From the NCBI GenBank assembly GCA_037176885.1, contig JAWWNJ010000275.1, positions 46,345 through 110,344 of the forward strand: a stretch of DNA of 64,000 nucleotides. Reading direction: 5' to 3'. The translations under genes and the position numbers were made by a program. The notes under the pieces were generated by a model. That model made no database searches. It was not told where the DNA came from and saw nothing but the letters and a program-made list of their open reading frames with translations. Source of the DNA: Favolaschia claudopus. Taxonomy: Eukaryota > Basidiomycota > Agaricomycetes > Agaricales > Mycenaceae. Below, piece after piece: positions 45,282 through 57,240 of this stretch (position 1 is the first letter of the stretch; each line of letters begins with the position of its first letter).

Positions 45282-45812
45282 GTGTACGTCTCTCGCTCTC
45301 CCTCCATGTCCGCAGATTCTCACTATCCCGACCCCTTTGTCGTTTACCAGGTCATCCTCTTTCCTGCCGATGGTGGAACCCCATACATCACCTCTATGCA
45401 ATTCTGTGTCAAGGAAACAGCTAAGCTCATTGTCTGGCCGTTTACAGATGTCGACCTCTTGCGAGTGTACGGCGCTCCTGCGATGCTGGGTGTGGGGTCA
45501 AAGGATTGCGAGGATGATTCTCGAAATCAGCACTACACGCTCATCTACAATCTTAATCCTACTCTTCCGATCAACCTCACCATGGCCCGCATCGTGAAAG
45601 CGGACCCAGATCATCCCGGTGAACGTCTCCTTTGGCGTGGAGACGTTTTCGCTCTGCATTCGCGGAGCGACAACGCTGATTCTACGTTAAAAGCTCAACA
45701 TCCGGTTGTTACTCAGAAGGATATTGATTACTTGGGCTCGAAGGCCATTCGTCGCTGGTACGATTCTCACGAATGGCGCCATCTCATTCGCTTGGAATGG
45801 GAAAAGGGTTAA
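45282..45812 (+). CDS. Hypothetical basidiomycete protein (176 aa), single exon
   Basis: An intact ATG-to-stop frame; a second in-frame ATG at 45,306 (MSADSHYPDPF) may be the true start. Conserved-looking core: YTLIYNLNPTLPINLTMARIV…, then LLWRGDVFALHS. The next gene has the parallel core YTLHDNLNPDLPENKHMARLVGV…, PLPWRGDIIVVKW, so the two are diverged tandem paralogues. This 'NLNPxLPxNxxMARxV…WRGDV' pattern is recurrent in agaricomycete proteins of unknown function. No signal peptide and no membrane segment. It is intact, in contrast to most neighbours. Confidence 0.65.
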   Translation: MYVSRSPSMSADSHYPDPFVVYQVILFPADGGTPYITSMQFCVKETAKLIVWPFTDVDLLRVYGAPAMLGVGSKDCEDDSRNQHYTLIYNLNPTLPINLTMARIVKADPDHPGERLLWRGDVFALHSRSDNADSTLKAQHPVVTQKDIDYLGSKAIRRWYDSHEWRHLIRLEWEKG

Positions 45813-46105
45813 TATCAAGCCGTATAGGTCGTCCTTTGAATCATCTGACATACCATCACAGTTCGATTTTCCGCAATCCCCGATTCCATCGAGGAAGGCT
45901 TGACTGCCGCAGGAAATGCTTTCTTCAGTGTGTTCTCAGCCCCTCTCTTTCATGACGATTTCGAATTCAACGAGTAATCCAATCTAGGCCAGGGGAGCTA
46001 TGTGTTGACACAACTCGAGTCACTGCGTGAGTTCCGTTTCATGTTTTCTCGCAAGTCAGGCCGTGACTGTGACTTCAAACAGAAACTGAACAACGCAATC
46101 AAGTC

Positions 46106-46711
46106 ATGACTTCACGAACCCGCAGATTCCACCGCGATCCATATCCCCCTACATCGCGCAAGGTACTCTTGCTCCCCGCGTCCAAACCCAACAAGTCCAG
46201 TATCGTCTCGCGCACCTTCGCCGAGCTCGACTTGACATACGAACCACTCGGTTTTGAGCGCATCGACCTCGATGCGAGAGCTCTGCACGGCGAAAAGAAC
46301 TTATTCGCAGCGCGCCAAGTCTGCTTCCAGTCGGATACCCTGGCGTATTGTGGTTGTTCAGCTGAAAGTTATGAACGCTACACACTTCATGATAATCTGA
46401 ATCCTGACCTTCCCGAAAACAAACACATGGCACGTCTCGTTGGGGTCAATCCGGAGAAGCCGCACACTCCTTTGCCCTGGCGAGGGGATATCATCGTGGT
46501 CAAGTGGCGCGAATGCCCGGACGAACATCCAGATTACGTTGACTTTCAGTCGCAGGATGTGGAGCTTTTTCGTTTGAAGCTCATACCTAACTTTTACCAC
46601 CACCTTCGTATTGAGTCTCCATGGGTCGAGATAATCCAGCTTGAGCAAGAGTTCGGTGCGCACAAATGTATAGTTGTCGTTGAAGCTGCTCATTGCGCCG
46701 CATACAGCTGA
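46106..46711 (+). CDS. Hypothetical basidiomycete protein (201 aa), paralogue of the preceding gene
   Basis: An intact single-exon frame with a basic N-terminus (MTSRTRRFHRDPYPPTSRK). It carries the same core as the gene ~300 bp upstream (NLNPDLPENKHMARLVGVNP…LPWRGDIIVVKW) and an acidic, aromatic C-terminal part. Same strand and close spacing suggest tandem duplication followed by divergence. Function unknown. The stop at 46,709 leaves a conventional length for the family as I know it. Confidence 0.65.
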   Translation: MTSRTRRFHRDPYPPTSRKVLLLPASKPNKSSIVSRTFAELDLTYEPLGFERIDLDARALHGEKNLFAARQVCFQSDTLAYCGCSAESYERYTLHDNLNPDLPENKHMARLVGVNPEKPHTPLPWRGDIIVVKWRECPDEHPDYVDFQSQDVELFRLKLIPNFYHHLRIESPWVEIIQLEQEFGAHKCIVVVEAAHCAAYS

Positions 46712-48167
46712 TACCTACCGCTTCAACCCATTGAATCCATTTACTGCTTGTCGACGGCTGATCTATGGTCCCTCTCGCGATGAAGAAATATATGGTGTGT
46801 GGACAAATATTATTGTTTTAGTTTACTTAGCTGCCGACATTTTAGAAAAAAGAATTCAATTGCTTCGCCGCTTGAAGGTTATTGCAGGGTTCGTTGTTAC
46901 GTTTGAGTTCCAAGCCCAGCGACTTGAATTCCGAATCGTAGGCGGAAAAAACCGCCGACAGAAACGAGAGTAACAGCACATTTACTGTATCTTTCACTGG
47001 CGACCGCGATAGGGGGTGAAATGTTTTCTCCCTATGAGATATCTCATAGTTCTGAGATTCTAGTCAATATCTTGAAGTACCTCGAAAGTACCACGGTGGC
47101 CACCGCAGTTTCGATCAACTTTCGATACGCATTCCGTACGCGAAGCCGTCGTTGTCCTTCAACTCATGGTTGAGGTCTTATTTTTCGTTTGTTCAAGCCT
47201 CAAGGATCACTGGATTATGAATTCTGCGACCACAGATCTACACAGAAAATAATTGTCGGTCCTGAATTTTTGACATTGATTCTTTGGGTTCAAGCCATTC
47301 GGCAAATATTTTACCATACGATCGCTCGGCCCGGTGATGCGGTCTTTGATGCCATCACTTCGCCTCTTATCGTTTTCCACCATGCCACTTTGACTCGTTA
47401 TGCAGGACGCCCCAGTCCGATGCCGCAATGCTGAAGAGGAAGAAGGAAACCCACAAGCATATCTCGGACATGCTCTTACCGTGGAATCGCTACTGTACTC
47501 TTGTTCAGCGCCGGCCAGGTATTGATTTAATCATTTTATCCGAATCCAGGATCACATCGTACTAAATTTTGCATCGTAGGGTGAGGTAGTTAGCTGCAGC
47601 AATTCATTCTGTGGAGGCGCACTGAACTCTATTTACTTTCGCGGAGCATCCCGCGTGTTTTTGTTCGGTAAACAGGTTCCAATTCAATTGTCTTCAATTG
47701 TATATATTGAATCGCGTACTTAGAACGGAGCTTCGGTTTGTCAATCAACATGGGCGGGATGACGACGACTAAATGTGGACTCTTCCTCGCTCTTGCGCAG
47801 ACGATGCAAGCTCTTAACGTGGGGACCTGCTCATAGGAACGAATTTGGAACGAATACTGTGCGGTTAGTTACCGTTTTACTCATGCTCGAAATTGAGTTA
47901 GACTTGGCGTGTGACATCGACAGTTTCTGCCCAAATGTCGCTGCCGTGGCTATCGGCGTTCAGTCGCGCCAATCACTTCCCTGCCAAGTACGTATGATAG
48001 AGATCGTCGACGACTCACGCGGCGCGCACATTTTCCTCCCTACTCCCACCACCTCTTCCTCCCTCCCCTCCCCTCCGCCTCTTGTCGGGCCCATCCCACC
48101 CGCGCCTGGTGGTACCACGACTTCCCTCATTCTTTCACCGGACGAGTGACGTACGATACCCTTTACG
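46712..48167. other. Spacer, possible small-gene remnants
   Basis: A short frame after the ATG at 47,022 (SSEILVNILKYLES) looks like an F-box-style start but ends after about 50 codons. Around 47,750 an ATG opens a hydrophobic peptide of ~28 codons, followed by a region with possible introns up to 48,149. Neither can be built into a gene, so I leave both uncalled. Confidence 0.35.
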
Positions 48168-49560
48168 ATGTCTGATATGCACGCGGCGGTCGTAGCTGGA
48201 ACGGCTCAGCTTCTGGCAATGGGCGCTGCCTGGGGTTACGGGTCCAATCCTGACACTGTCAGCCTTTTGTCCTCACTATCGACTTGATCCTGTCATTCCT
48301 AGGCATCTACGCCCTGTTATTTGGAATCTCTGTCTTTCTCATCGTGTATGTCGCACGTCAGAATAACTAGACGTTTTAACTGACATCTAGTATCATTTCC
48401 CTTCAGGCAGAAAGGCGTGAACGGATCCCTCCCGCGAAAGATCTTGCTCTTCTCCACCTGTCATATGTTTGCTTTCTCAACGACCGTTTGGCTGCAATCG
48501 ATACCGCCGTCTATTTGGCGCAATTTTCCGCGGGTGACTATATTCCGAAAACGAATAGGCTCCTACTGGCGTGCGAGACTCTTTTCGACTCGCTAGTGCG
48601 TCCTCTATCTCTTTCCCTCAATTCTTGTGCTCATCATCTCGTCACTTTTGAAACGTAGTTCTTGATGGGAGACACCATCGTGATTTGGAGGACGTGGATA
48701 CTCTGTCCAGAAAAAAGGCTCCTAGTCGCTTTTCCGATTGTGCTGTGGTTCTCTGGCTTATGTTGGTGAACCCGACTCACATCCTGGCCATGCGCATTGA
48801 TGTTTCCCACTGCAGCATCGATGCTCGGAGTGTTGGCTACCGCTCATCATACCGGTTCAATATCGGGCTGGCAAATAGGTGTTTATGATCGAGGGACAAC
48901 ATCGCTCAAGTTATCTATGGCTACTTCGGCCTTGAGTGCCGCGACGAATTTCTTCTGTACACTTTTGATTTGGAAAAAGGCTTGGTGAGTTTCGTTGTAC
49001 TCTCTCTTAATTCGATGATCTCATCCGAATGCCTCCATCTCAGGGAGCGCCGAACCGTTGTCGACAACGCAGGAGGGGATCGCCCTCGGAAGATCATGTT
49101 CCTGCTTGTCGAGTCGGGGTTCATCTATCTTGCTCTTTGGGTGCGCATTCATCAATGCCTCTCTCTTTGCTGACGCACTAATGATCTGCTTTCACTGGTG
49201 TAGGTTCTCGCGCTGCTCAACTTTTATCTCGACTGGCACGCACCCGCCTTGCAAGCGGCGTTGCGAGGGGCGTACGACATGGTTATCGTGAGCACTCTCG
49301 TCTGTCCCTTCTCTTCGCCGTCTAAGCTTCCTTTTCTCCCACAGGGCATTTACCCGACCTTCATCATCGTTCTCGTTCACCTTAACTGCACATTCTGGGA
49401 TAACAACAACTGCTCAACAAGTACACGCACGTCTGGAGCCGCCGTGTTCAGCACCATCGCTCCCAGCATGAGTATCACTAGTGATGCTACATCCCATCTC
49501 GAGTTGGATTTCAAGCGCCCAAGATACGATGGCGCGCTCGGGGATAATGCAGTGCGATGA
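48168..49560 (+). CDS. Basidiomycete multi-pass membrane protein, intact, multi-exon
   Basis: The start ATG is at 48,168 (MSDMHAAVVAGTAQLL). Intron 1 is 48,235-48,302 (GTTACG..CCTAG) and joins AAW to GIYALLFGISVFLIV in phase. Later exons: ERIPPAKDLALLHLSYVCFLNDRLAAIDTAVYL; FLMGDTIVIWRTWILCPEKRLLVAFPIVLWF (from 48,659); GVLATAHHTGSISGW…; LIWKKAW joined after GTGAGT..TCAG to ERRTVVDNAGG and PRKIMFLLVESGFIYLALWV; LALLNFYLDW; GIYPTFIIVLVHLNCTFWDN; then a hydrophilic tail to the stop at 49,560. The motif order (GIYALLF, GDxIVIWRxW, KxxFLLVESGFIY, GIYPTxIIVLVxLNxT) is that of a large mushroom family of about seven helices and unknown function. Same broad class as the gene at 20,982-22,499. No break seen. 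Confidence 0.75.
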
Positions 49561-49729
49561 GTAGCTGAGTTTCAGTTCCGATAACGCCCAATTTGTACTT
49601 ATAACCTTTAATTCGATGCTTTCCATCGCGTTCGCACGTCTCTCCGGCGTGGTAACTAGACAACCGTCATTCAAGAAAGGCTACATTTGTACAAGTACAA
49701 TTTATTTCTATCCTGATTCCGCAATTCCT

Positions 49730-50833
49730 CTACCACGCACACTGACCGCCATCTACCTTGATGCTACACCCGAATCAGGTGAGTAAATGTTTTCGGCATG
49801 AAACAGGTGGACAAAACGCTCACTCAGCTCCTGTGCAGAATGTCGACGCATCGGACGCAAGCCAAAGCGTTACACCTCTCAGCTCATCCGGACGTCCGAA
49901 TCTCCCCATCGGATTCTGCGCACTGAGCTTCTCCTGGAGGTCCAGGCTCCTTATCGAGGGAAGCCACGGGTCATGCTATTCGAGATGAGTGTTTTAGAGG
50001 CGTTCCCGCACCGAGAGTGCGGTAACTCACTTCGTGTATATATACCCAGGACTGATGCTGTTGACGCGAATTCCTTTCGGGCGCGAGCTCGCATGCCAAC
50101 GAACGCGCCATCTGCAAGACAGCGGATTTGCTGGTATTGTACGCAATCCAATGTCCACCCTACTCAGATCGTGTTGGTGAGAAAGGATGATAAGTGGGGC
50201 TGGATGGTCATTCTTGGACTGCAAGGCCGAACGTACCGGATTGACTATCGTTCCACTCATAGACGCAGTCAAGATTATACTTCCTTGAATTCCCAGACGC
50301 TCCATCTGTCTGCCCGCGGCTTGAGCGGTGAACAGTACACCGATACGTTCACGTCGAGAACCTGAAATTCCGGTAAGCCTGTACACTCACTCCGCCTATC
50401 GTTGACGCACCTTCTTGAAATCCGCACTCTCGTACTCGAGGCATTCCGCGCCGTGCAAAATACCCGCGTTCGCCATACAAACGTCGATCCTCCCCTCCTT
50501 TTCGACAATCTTCTCGACGATACCCCACATCGCTTTTTGGTCTGTCACGTCGCCGCTGATGTATTCGAGTTTTGCTTTCTTTTGCTGATTTTCTATCGCG
50601 GGAAGCTCGTCGACGAAGGCTTTAACTTTGAGCCATTCCTCGTCGGGTGCGGTAGGGAGGTCGAGACAATAGACGATTGCACCGGCTTCAGCGAGGACAA
50701 GCGCCATTTCCAAACCAATGCCACGGTTGCCGCCTGTGACGAGGGCTACGCGATCCGGGAGCGAGAACAAGGACAGAGCGGTGCGAGAGCCTGATCCCGC
50801 GAGTGCTGAGGCTACCCCTGGTCTGTTTGCCAT
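49730..50833 (-). pseudogene. Short-chain dehydrogenase/reductase, multiple frameshifts
   Basis: The start is MANRPGVASAL at 50,833 (an in-frame ATG at 50,899 is upstream). Classical SDR features: the NAD(P)-binding TGGNRGIG, DVTD, MANAGI, the serine-bearing ILTASMSG, the catalytic YNTSK, SPGYIYT, GRFGRPDELRGVTLWLASDAS, and the typical C-terminus DGGQCAW with stop at 49,730. Introns: GTGCGT..TTTCAG after DFKK; GTACGT..GAGTAG after TIVNP; GTGAGT after YIYT; GTGAGC..GTGTAG before the last exon. This resembles fungal sorbose reductase/mannitol-dehydrogenase-like SDRs. At least four single-base frameshifts are needed: near 50,343 (VNVS/GVLF), near 50,080 (ELAP/KGIRV) and two near 49,950-49,965. 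It is therefore probably dead although all motifs survive. Confidence 0.8.
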
Positions 50834-50899
50834 TATGTGGTGGTGGGAGGGGGTGGGTCGCACTGGGTGCGAGGAGAGCGGCTCTATATGCAGCGGCAC

Positions 50900-51748
50900 T
50901 GTGGGGTATTATGACGTGGGTTTTTGAAATCCACTGGGTCAACTGACCTGGAAGGACCGCAGCGAATTCTTTGCTCGGATGCCCACAGATTCTAGACTTC
51001 AAATTACTACTTCGAAGACGCATTTCCATCGTTCTTAGGCTCTCTGCGGCATTGGCCTCTCGAGCACAAGGAGATAGTGAGGCTATTAATTTTTGGTTCA
51101 CCAGAAAATAGCGACCGTATTCTAAGCCACGACTCAAAGATGGTTTCTCTTGAGCTATTTTTCTTGTGCGTCGATTCCTTATCCAGGCGGCGCTCGAACT
51201 CACGATTTCAACTCGAAGTTGCATATTGATGTGTTCAAACTTCTAAAATCACAATATTGAATGCATCGATGTCAGCGACTGGCCTTGGATGATTTTAGTG
51301 AAGTCTTTTGTTTCTGAACGAGCATGCTCTGACAGCCGCCATTCACTGTGATATCAAATGGTCCGTGCAATTCTTCGCGATCAGTCACGACACGTGCGGT
51401 CAACGGTCACGTATCTCTCGGACGCGGCGCTCATGGTGGCTTAGAGGCTTACAAGCCAATTATCCGTTCGTGAACATGAATCATCTCACCTCTCCAACCA
51501 AATTTCTTGTCGACTTGTAACCAAAATCTTGTCTCCGTGTTGAACTTCGTCCAACAGTCCCTGAATTTAGTTCCCATTATTTCCGTGCTTCGTATTACGC
51601 ACAACGTGAAAGTCATCAGCGCACTAGCCTTGCATTACCTACGTACAGACTATGCGTACACAAAACGATCGTATAAATGTTCTAAACTAAACACCCCAAC
51701 GCGCAAAAAATGTCCCGAGTATTCTACTAGTAAACATAACAACAACAA
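50900..51748. other. Spacer between SDR and RTA1-like genes
   Basis: No supported gene; small unrelated frames only. The SDR promoter must be in the left part. Confidence 0.4.
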
Positions 51749-53115
51749 CTATACCCGGTTCTCAACCAAATCCACATCACTCTCCTGCGGGACCTTCGAC
51801 ATCCCCATCGCCTCCGCACGATTGACCTTCAAGAACCGCGGCGGCCACACCACGCAGTACAGCGTCATAGCGATCCACAAAGGCAGCGCGTCGAAGAGGT
51901 AGAAGAAGGCTTCGTGGCGGGAGATGTATCCCGTATATCTGCATTGTCGGTTCAGCAGATAGTTTCGATCAGAAAGTCAAAACAATAATCGAACCCTTGG
52001 ATGAATTCGGTCAAGCGGTAAATGGATCTGATCTGGATAATGGGGAGAAGGGTCAGCATCGAATCATACGATGGCGAGGGTTAAGGAGTTGAAAACTGAC
52101 GAGAATGGCGAGACAGCTGAGACAGAGGGTGTAGTACAATATATGCCAATCGCCTAGGGCACTGGAGGCAAACGGCGAGAACCCCTCGCTTCCGGTCGCG
52201 TTCCATACTTGGGGGAAGCGCGATCTCCTGAATCGAGAGGGAGAGAGAGATTGAGATACAAAGAGAAAACAGAAAAGAGAGAAAAACCAAGAAGAAGAAC
52301 GTACACGCGGAACCCGAAAACAATTATAAGCGTCGTGAACAGTCCAAACGAGACAAGTTGGAGAGCGAGACCGACGAGTACGATCTATACCCAAGTGAAT
52401 GAGCAATGAATCTATCTGGGCGAAAGGAAAAAAGTACCTTATTCCCAAGATGTATCGTGTCGATATTACTACTCGTAGTCATCGACCCGCCAATAGCCTG
52501 AATCAAAAACGTCCCAACGTCGCTCCAGACGAATATCTTCGCAATGCGGGTGGGGCGATCAACATGCATTGCTTTGAGACTTCAGGGCCGAACACGGATG
52601 TGAGGCGTCCGAGAATGACGTAGTCGATGGCGAGGAAGAGGCAGGGCTGTGGGGAGGGTGCGGGGTGAGGCATGGTGTGGGGGGGGACGAGGAGGATGAA
52701 GAGCCTCACGGATAGAAGGATTAACTGTTGAGGATGAGGGATGAGCGAGGGAGTGAGAGCAGGTGAATCGTAGCACTCACCAGCGTGGTGGCAATGTTGA
52801 GGCCAAGTGAAGTAGGTGATGAGTGAACCAATATGCGCACGGCAAACCCGGCGGCCATGGCTTTTGGGCATCAGATTAGGAAGAGGAAGAGCAGCGAGGT
52901 GTGAGCGCACTGGTCATGCCGATAGGCAAAGGAAGCATGAACCGCTGGCCAATACGGAATAACTCTGCGTATGGCGAACAAGTCAGAACACCAAGCAAGA
53001 CCGAATACCAACAAAACGCACGGAGCCAGTGGAATATCCCAGAAAATGCATAAAGTGCTAGTCCCACAAGGGCAGGCACAACAGCGGGCACCAACAACGC
53101 ACTATAAACCGCCAT
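51749..53115 (-). pseudogene. RTA1-like lipid-exporter family protein, frameshifted
   Basis: RTA1-family proteins are fungal seven-helix membrane proteins linked to lipid translocation and azole/7-aminocholesterol resistance. From ATG 53,115 the coding parts read MAVYSALLVPAVVPALVGLA; AGFAVRILVHSSPTSLGLNIATTL; (intron GTGAGT..CGTGAG); PCLFLAIDYVILGRLTSVFG; RIAKIFVWSDVGTFLIQAIGG; LVGLALQLVSFGLFTTLIIVFGFRV; the IRSIYRLTEFIQG and YTGYISRHEAFFYLFDALPLWI signature; then an acidic tail to the stop at 51,749. The last two are hallmark RTA1 motifs. A one-base shift near 52,555 (CMLI / TRIAKIF) and another in the first 250 bp break the frame. It may be a recent pseudogene or carry sequencing indels. 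Confidence 0.8.
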
Positions 53116-54309
53116 TAATCTATCAACCAAACCCAAACCAAACCCCTATTCGATTGGGTGCTTGCTCACTTCGACTTGTCACCATCTTTGGCGAGGACTG
53201 AAAGAAAGAAAGTAGAGAAAAAGAGGACGGAGAGAAGGGGGGAAAACAATTGAGCGTTGGGTTATCAGCGAGCCCCCTTTTATATACTTATGTCCACGCG
53301 GGTAGCCGGCCAAGGCTGTTCGATAAGGGGTTGGCTGCGGACACCGAAACTGTTCTGATCGACATGCGTGAGTAGGAAACGGTTGGAGAAATGCCGTCGG
53401 TGTCAGCAACGTAGATGTATTTGTGATTTTGAGCTCCATTGAGCCGCAGAAGGGTAGCGCACGGAGGGTTGGGAGGTTGTTTCTCTGTAAAAGAGAAGCA
53501 GATCCGCGGTTGGCGAGTTGAGGTTGGCGTAAGTTCACCACCGGAATATCCGTCAAAGTGACCGGGATTTCCGCAGCCAGGCAACGCGTCACCGACGGCC
53601 CGTCGGTATCGCACATTTATTTGGTCTGCTTGGTTTTTTTTTTGTGTGTTAACGATCAGAAGAAATGCGTTGACGACGAAGAGCTGCGCGGAGCTGTGAC
53701 TAGTAGTAGAAACTCAACGCGAAGTCTCGAATCTTGATTGGCATTGTTTACCGGACTTTGTGCCAGCGTGTGTGGTAGCGAGACAGTGAACGTGAAGGAC
53801 GGGATACTAACCGAAAATCCACCCGAGACACCGAATTATCTTGATCATTACTTAGAGTGGGGAGTCGAGGCCAAGTTGTTGCCAAGTTGAGGGTCTCCGC
53901 GCAGGTGAACATAAGTGCGTCGGTTGACCTTCGAGTGGGATGACTGAGGATGAAACGAACAGCAAGCTTTTGGGGCGGCAAAGGCGTTCTGAGCGCATGG
54001 TGGTCAGAAACAAGGCGTGGCAATGTTGACACGTGCTTTGACTTCGCTGACCACTGATCCGGGAACAGCCGAAACGATGTTCAATCACTGTTCAAATATG
54101 AGCTCAGAGGAATCCCCTGCGAATAGAAATTAGAATACATATGACTGGAGACACAAGATTATCAAAACTTGGCTAGCCGTCGAGCAAGACCAAGACTTGG
54201 AGACGCCGCCGCGGGGGAAGACAAAGAAAATCATTAGCCGTCAACACGTGTAGACCCCTTCGTCCGCATAAAAGCCCAGCTTGCCCGCACTCGTTTCATA
54301 ACCTATCCC
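53116..54309. other. Spacer without supported gene
   Basis: Only unrecognised frames (minus strand 53,179-53,616 and 53,748-54,032). There is a poly-T run near 53,634. Nothing else stands out. Confidence 0.4.
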
Positions 54310-55711
54310 ATGCCCATCACATTCCGCCCTGGCTACTCACCTCGCACAATCTCGAACCGTCCTCTCCGCCACCGCCTCTCAAATTCTCCAGAAATCATGC
54401 CCGGATCAATTCAACGAACAGGTCCAGCAAATCGCGCAGTATTCCATCGGCGGCCGCACAGGCACCAAAAACACGCTATTATTCAAAGTCGTGCCGAATC
54501 AGAATTTTGGGTTGTTTATACTGTGATGAATGCTTACAGTTTTCACCATGCGCTTGTCATTCGCCCGGACGATGTTTGGATCGCGATCGTTTCGCAGTTT
54601 AGTTTCTATGTGCATGCGAATGCGGAGCGGTTACGCCGAGCAAATTTTCGTGGCGGATGAAGGGAAGAGAGATCGGGAATTCTCCGTGGGGAGCTGGCCG
54701 CCGAATTGTGGAAACCTTTGCACTTGCATCAGCGAACAACTACAACAGAATATCCTCGATGCCGACCTACGCGACTGGATCCTGCCCAAATTCTCCACCA
54801 CGACCTCCACAGACACCACCATCACCTCCCTCCTCATGCTCGCAACCACAAAGAAACACTTCGAGTACAAGATGACATTCTTCTGAGTCACGCTCGAAGG
54901 CGAACGAGCCGATTGGGAGTCAATCCTCCAGCGATTGGAGAAGTAAAAAAAAAGGAGGATGGATACGGAGCGGAGGCTATCGCGTGGTATCATCTCCTCA
55001 TACCCGTCCTCTCCCGCGTCGACGACCCTGACGCCATCGACAATCACGAATTTTGGCAGAAAGTCGCGCGGAGAGAGTCGTTCGGGAGTCACGGCGCGTA
55101 TTGCTCTGGTTGGTGCGTATTCACTCCGGAGGGAAAATGGCAGGGACCTGCCGTGGACATGGTAAGCGTTTCCGTAGGGATAAACGAAATTAAATCTAAC
55201 TCACCTTGATGTAGGATTACCGCACTTGTCTCACACCACCAGAAACCCTCTCTCCCCACGAATTCTGGTCAACCTACGACATCAATCCTCCTCCCGATAA
55301 CAAATACACACCACATTCACATCACTGATCCTGGACAGTTCCCCCTACCCCCGCATCGACTGCGAAGACATCCCCGCGGGGTGCGCCGAACTGGATATAA
55401 CCATCACCATCACCATCACTACGAGTGCGGATTCGGATGACTCGGACCGACGACGACAAGACTTCTAAATCTATCCCGTGTACGTTCCTCGCAGGCCTCG
55501 TCGGCACGGGCTTCTCGTTTAGTCGGGATCGCGCGGGAGGAACGATACGGTGCGCCCCGTGCTTGCGTGGTGGTTGTACATGTATTCCACTCTGCAGGAA
55601 GGTTATATCGCAATTAATACCGCAGCGCGAAGAAGCTCGGCAGAATGGCCGAGGTGGAACCACATGCACTTCCCTTGCCCCGGCGCTCGAAAGGTATGGC
55701 TCGAAGATTAA
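54310..55711 (+). pseudogene. DUF4419-domain protein, heavily broken
   Basis: DUF4419 proteins are of unknown function and expanded in fungi. Seen: FWVVYTVMNAYSFHHALVIRPDDVWIAIVSQFSFYV, then one frame over FVADEGKRDREFSVG, EQLQQNILDADLRDWILPKFSTT, TTKKHFEYKMTFF, an in-frame TGA (54,884), VTLEGERADWESILQRLEK, then after an A-run (about 54,945) a new frame AWYHLLIPVLSRVDDPDA, NHEFWQKVA, GWCVFTPEGKW. An intron GTAAGC..TGTAG (about 55,162-55,215) and C-terminal parts follow (YPRIDCEDIPAGCAEL; AGLVGTGFSFSRD; WWLYMYSTLQEGYIAINTA) in different frames. The order is collinear with intact family members. The disabling changes are at least three frameshifts and one stop. A short (CACCAT)n run lies near 55,400-55,420. 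Confidence 0.8.
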
Positions 55712-57240
55712 TATTGATGAGGGAAAGGGTGATGTTTGGAGGGTACCGATGAAGAGGAATCATGCGTCGTCGTCGAAGAGCTTGTTGAGACGGGTGTTGA
55801 AAGGGTGAAGGGGAATATTAATCAGAAGAAAAATGCAATGTAGATTAATCGCAAACGAAATTACTCACTGGCGAGAACAATAGCTTCATAGTTCAGCTAA
55901 TCACTGTGAACAGACGCGGGCACTCAGCGTAGAAGCGTGGTGATTTTGATTTCGCTCTACAGTCTAAGGAAGACTCAGCGGCATTGATCATCAAGATGAA
56001 AAGGTTGGCACCTGTCTAGCCACGACCTTGTTTGAAGCACGACCTTGTTTGAAGCAGGATTTGGAAACCAGCGAGAAACGGCGATGTTTTGATAACTAAG
56101 AGACGGAATACCGCGTTGAAGCAACGTTTAAGCGTCTCTTAAGCAGGGATCAGGAATGGTCGATCAGGGAGAGAAAACTTCGGATAACAAGGGGTCGCAC
56201 AGAGAGGTAGAACGTCCCGAGACTAGAGAAGTTTGTGCCAAGAATGGCCCCCGCAAGTCGAAAGGAGAGATGATCCAAATTAAGACTTCGCGAGCATGGC
56301 CGGGAGATCTCAGTGCAAGATTCAAGAAAGCCTAGTCGCATTTTAATTTTCAATTTTGCGTGAGTGGCCGACGCACAGGAACATGATTGCCTGGAGCCAC
56401 CAGAGGCACGGGTGTAAGACTCCTTCAGATTGAGCTTGTTAGAAGACCGAGGCTGCCAATTTTCCAAAGCTAGCCTCGCTGCCGCAAATCAATGGTGGTG
56501 GGTTGGTAGCAAAAAGCGTGAAAAGTCACAGTCACATCACACCGGCTGTATACAATCGCCGATGATCCGATTTCGCTCTTGTCTTCAGACCGCCACCATC
56601 GAATGGGCATCTTGGGACCCAGGCTCGAAGATGACTTACAGATACACTTTGCAAAGGCTCGCCCTACCTTCTTCTCTCACACTGCCTTCGTGAGTTGTCT
56701 CCGGCATCAACGACATCTTGAAAACCCCAAACTGGACTTTCATTGCCATTCAGTGGTCCGTCCGTATTCGCTGCTCTAATATATGCCTGGATTAAAGTTC
56801 GCTTTGCCACTGTTACCCTCTGTAAACTGTTTCTCGTTTTCTCAAATCGGTCGAACGTTTTTGACTCGCCTCAATCAAAAAGCTACCCTTTACCTGTGTT
56901 CTGCAATGTTACCTCCACCGGTTCTTCGCCACAGTGTATTGACTCTCTCCATGGCTTCGCGATGCTTCGGCGCCCGCTGAGTTGTGGTTGGATATGACGG
57001 AAAACAGGTGGATCTCTCTCGTAACCCATCGCACGTTATCCCGTCGGACCATTGCTCATGACCTAAACAGCATTCGCATCGCTCCTCATTCAAATTCAAA
57101 CGCGGTTCACATCCGATGGCCGTCAAAATCCGCCCTTCGGTCTTGCGCGAATACCCACGATGTCGCCGTTGGAGTGATTCAATACTTCAACTCGTCTAGT
57201 TTGCGACGCAGTTGATCACTACACTTTGCCAATTCAAGCC
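55712..57240. other. Spacer with unassigned frames
   Basis: No gene supported. Around 56,480-56,560 the sequence has 'tggtggtgggttggtagcaaaaagcg' and 'caccggctg', vaguely like the conserved F-box promoter at 60.1 kb, but the downstream frames are not recognisable. Confidence 0.35.
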
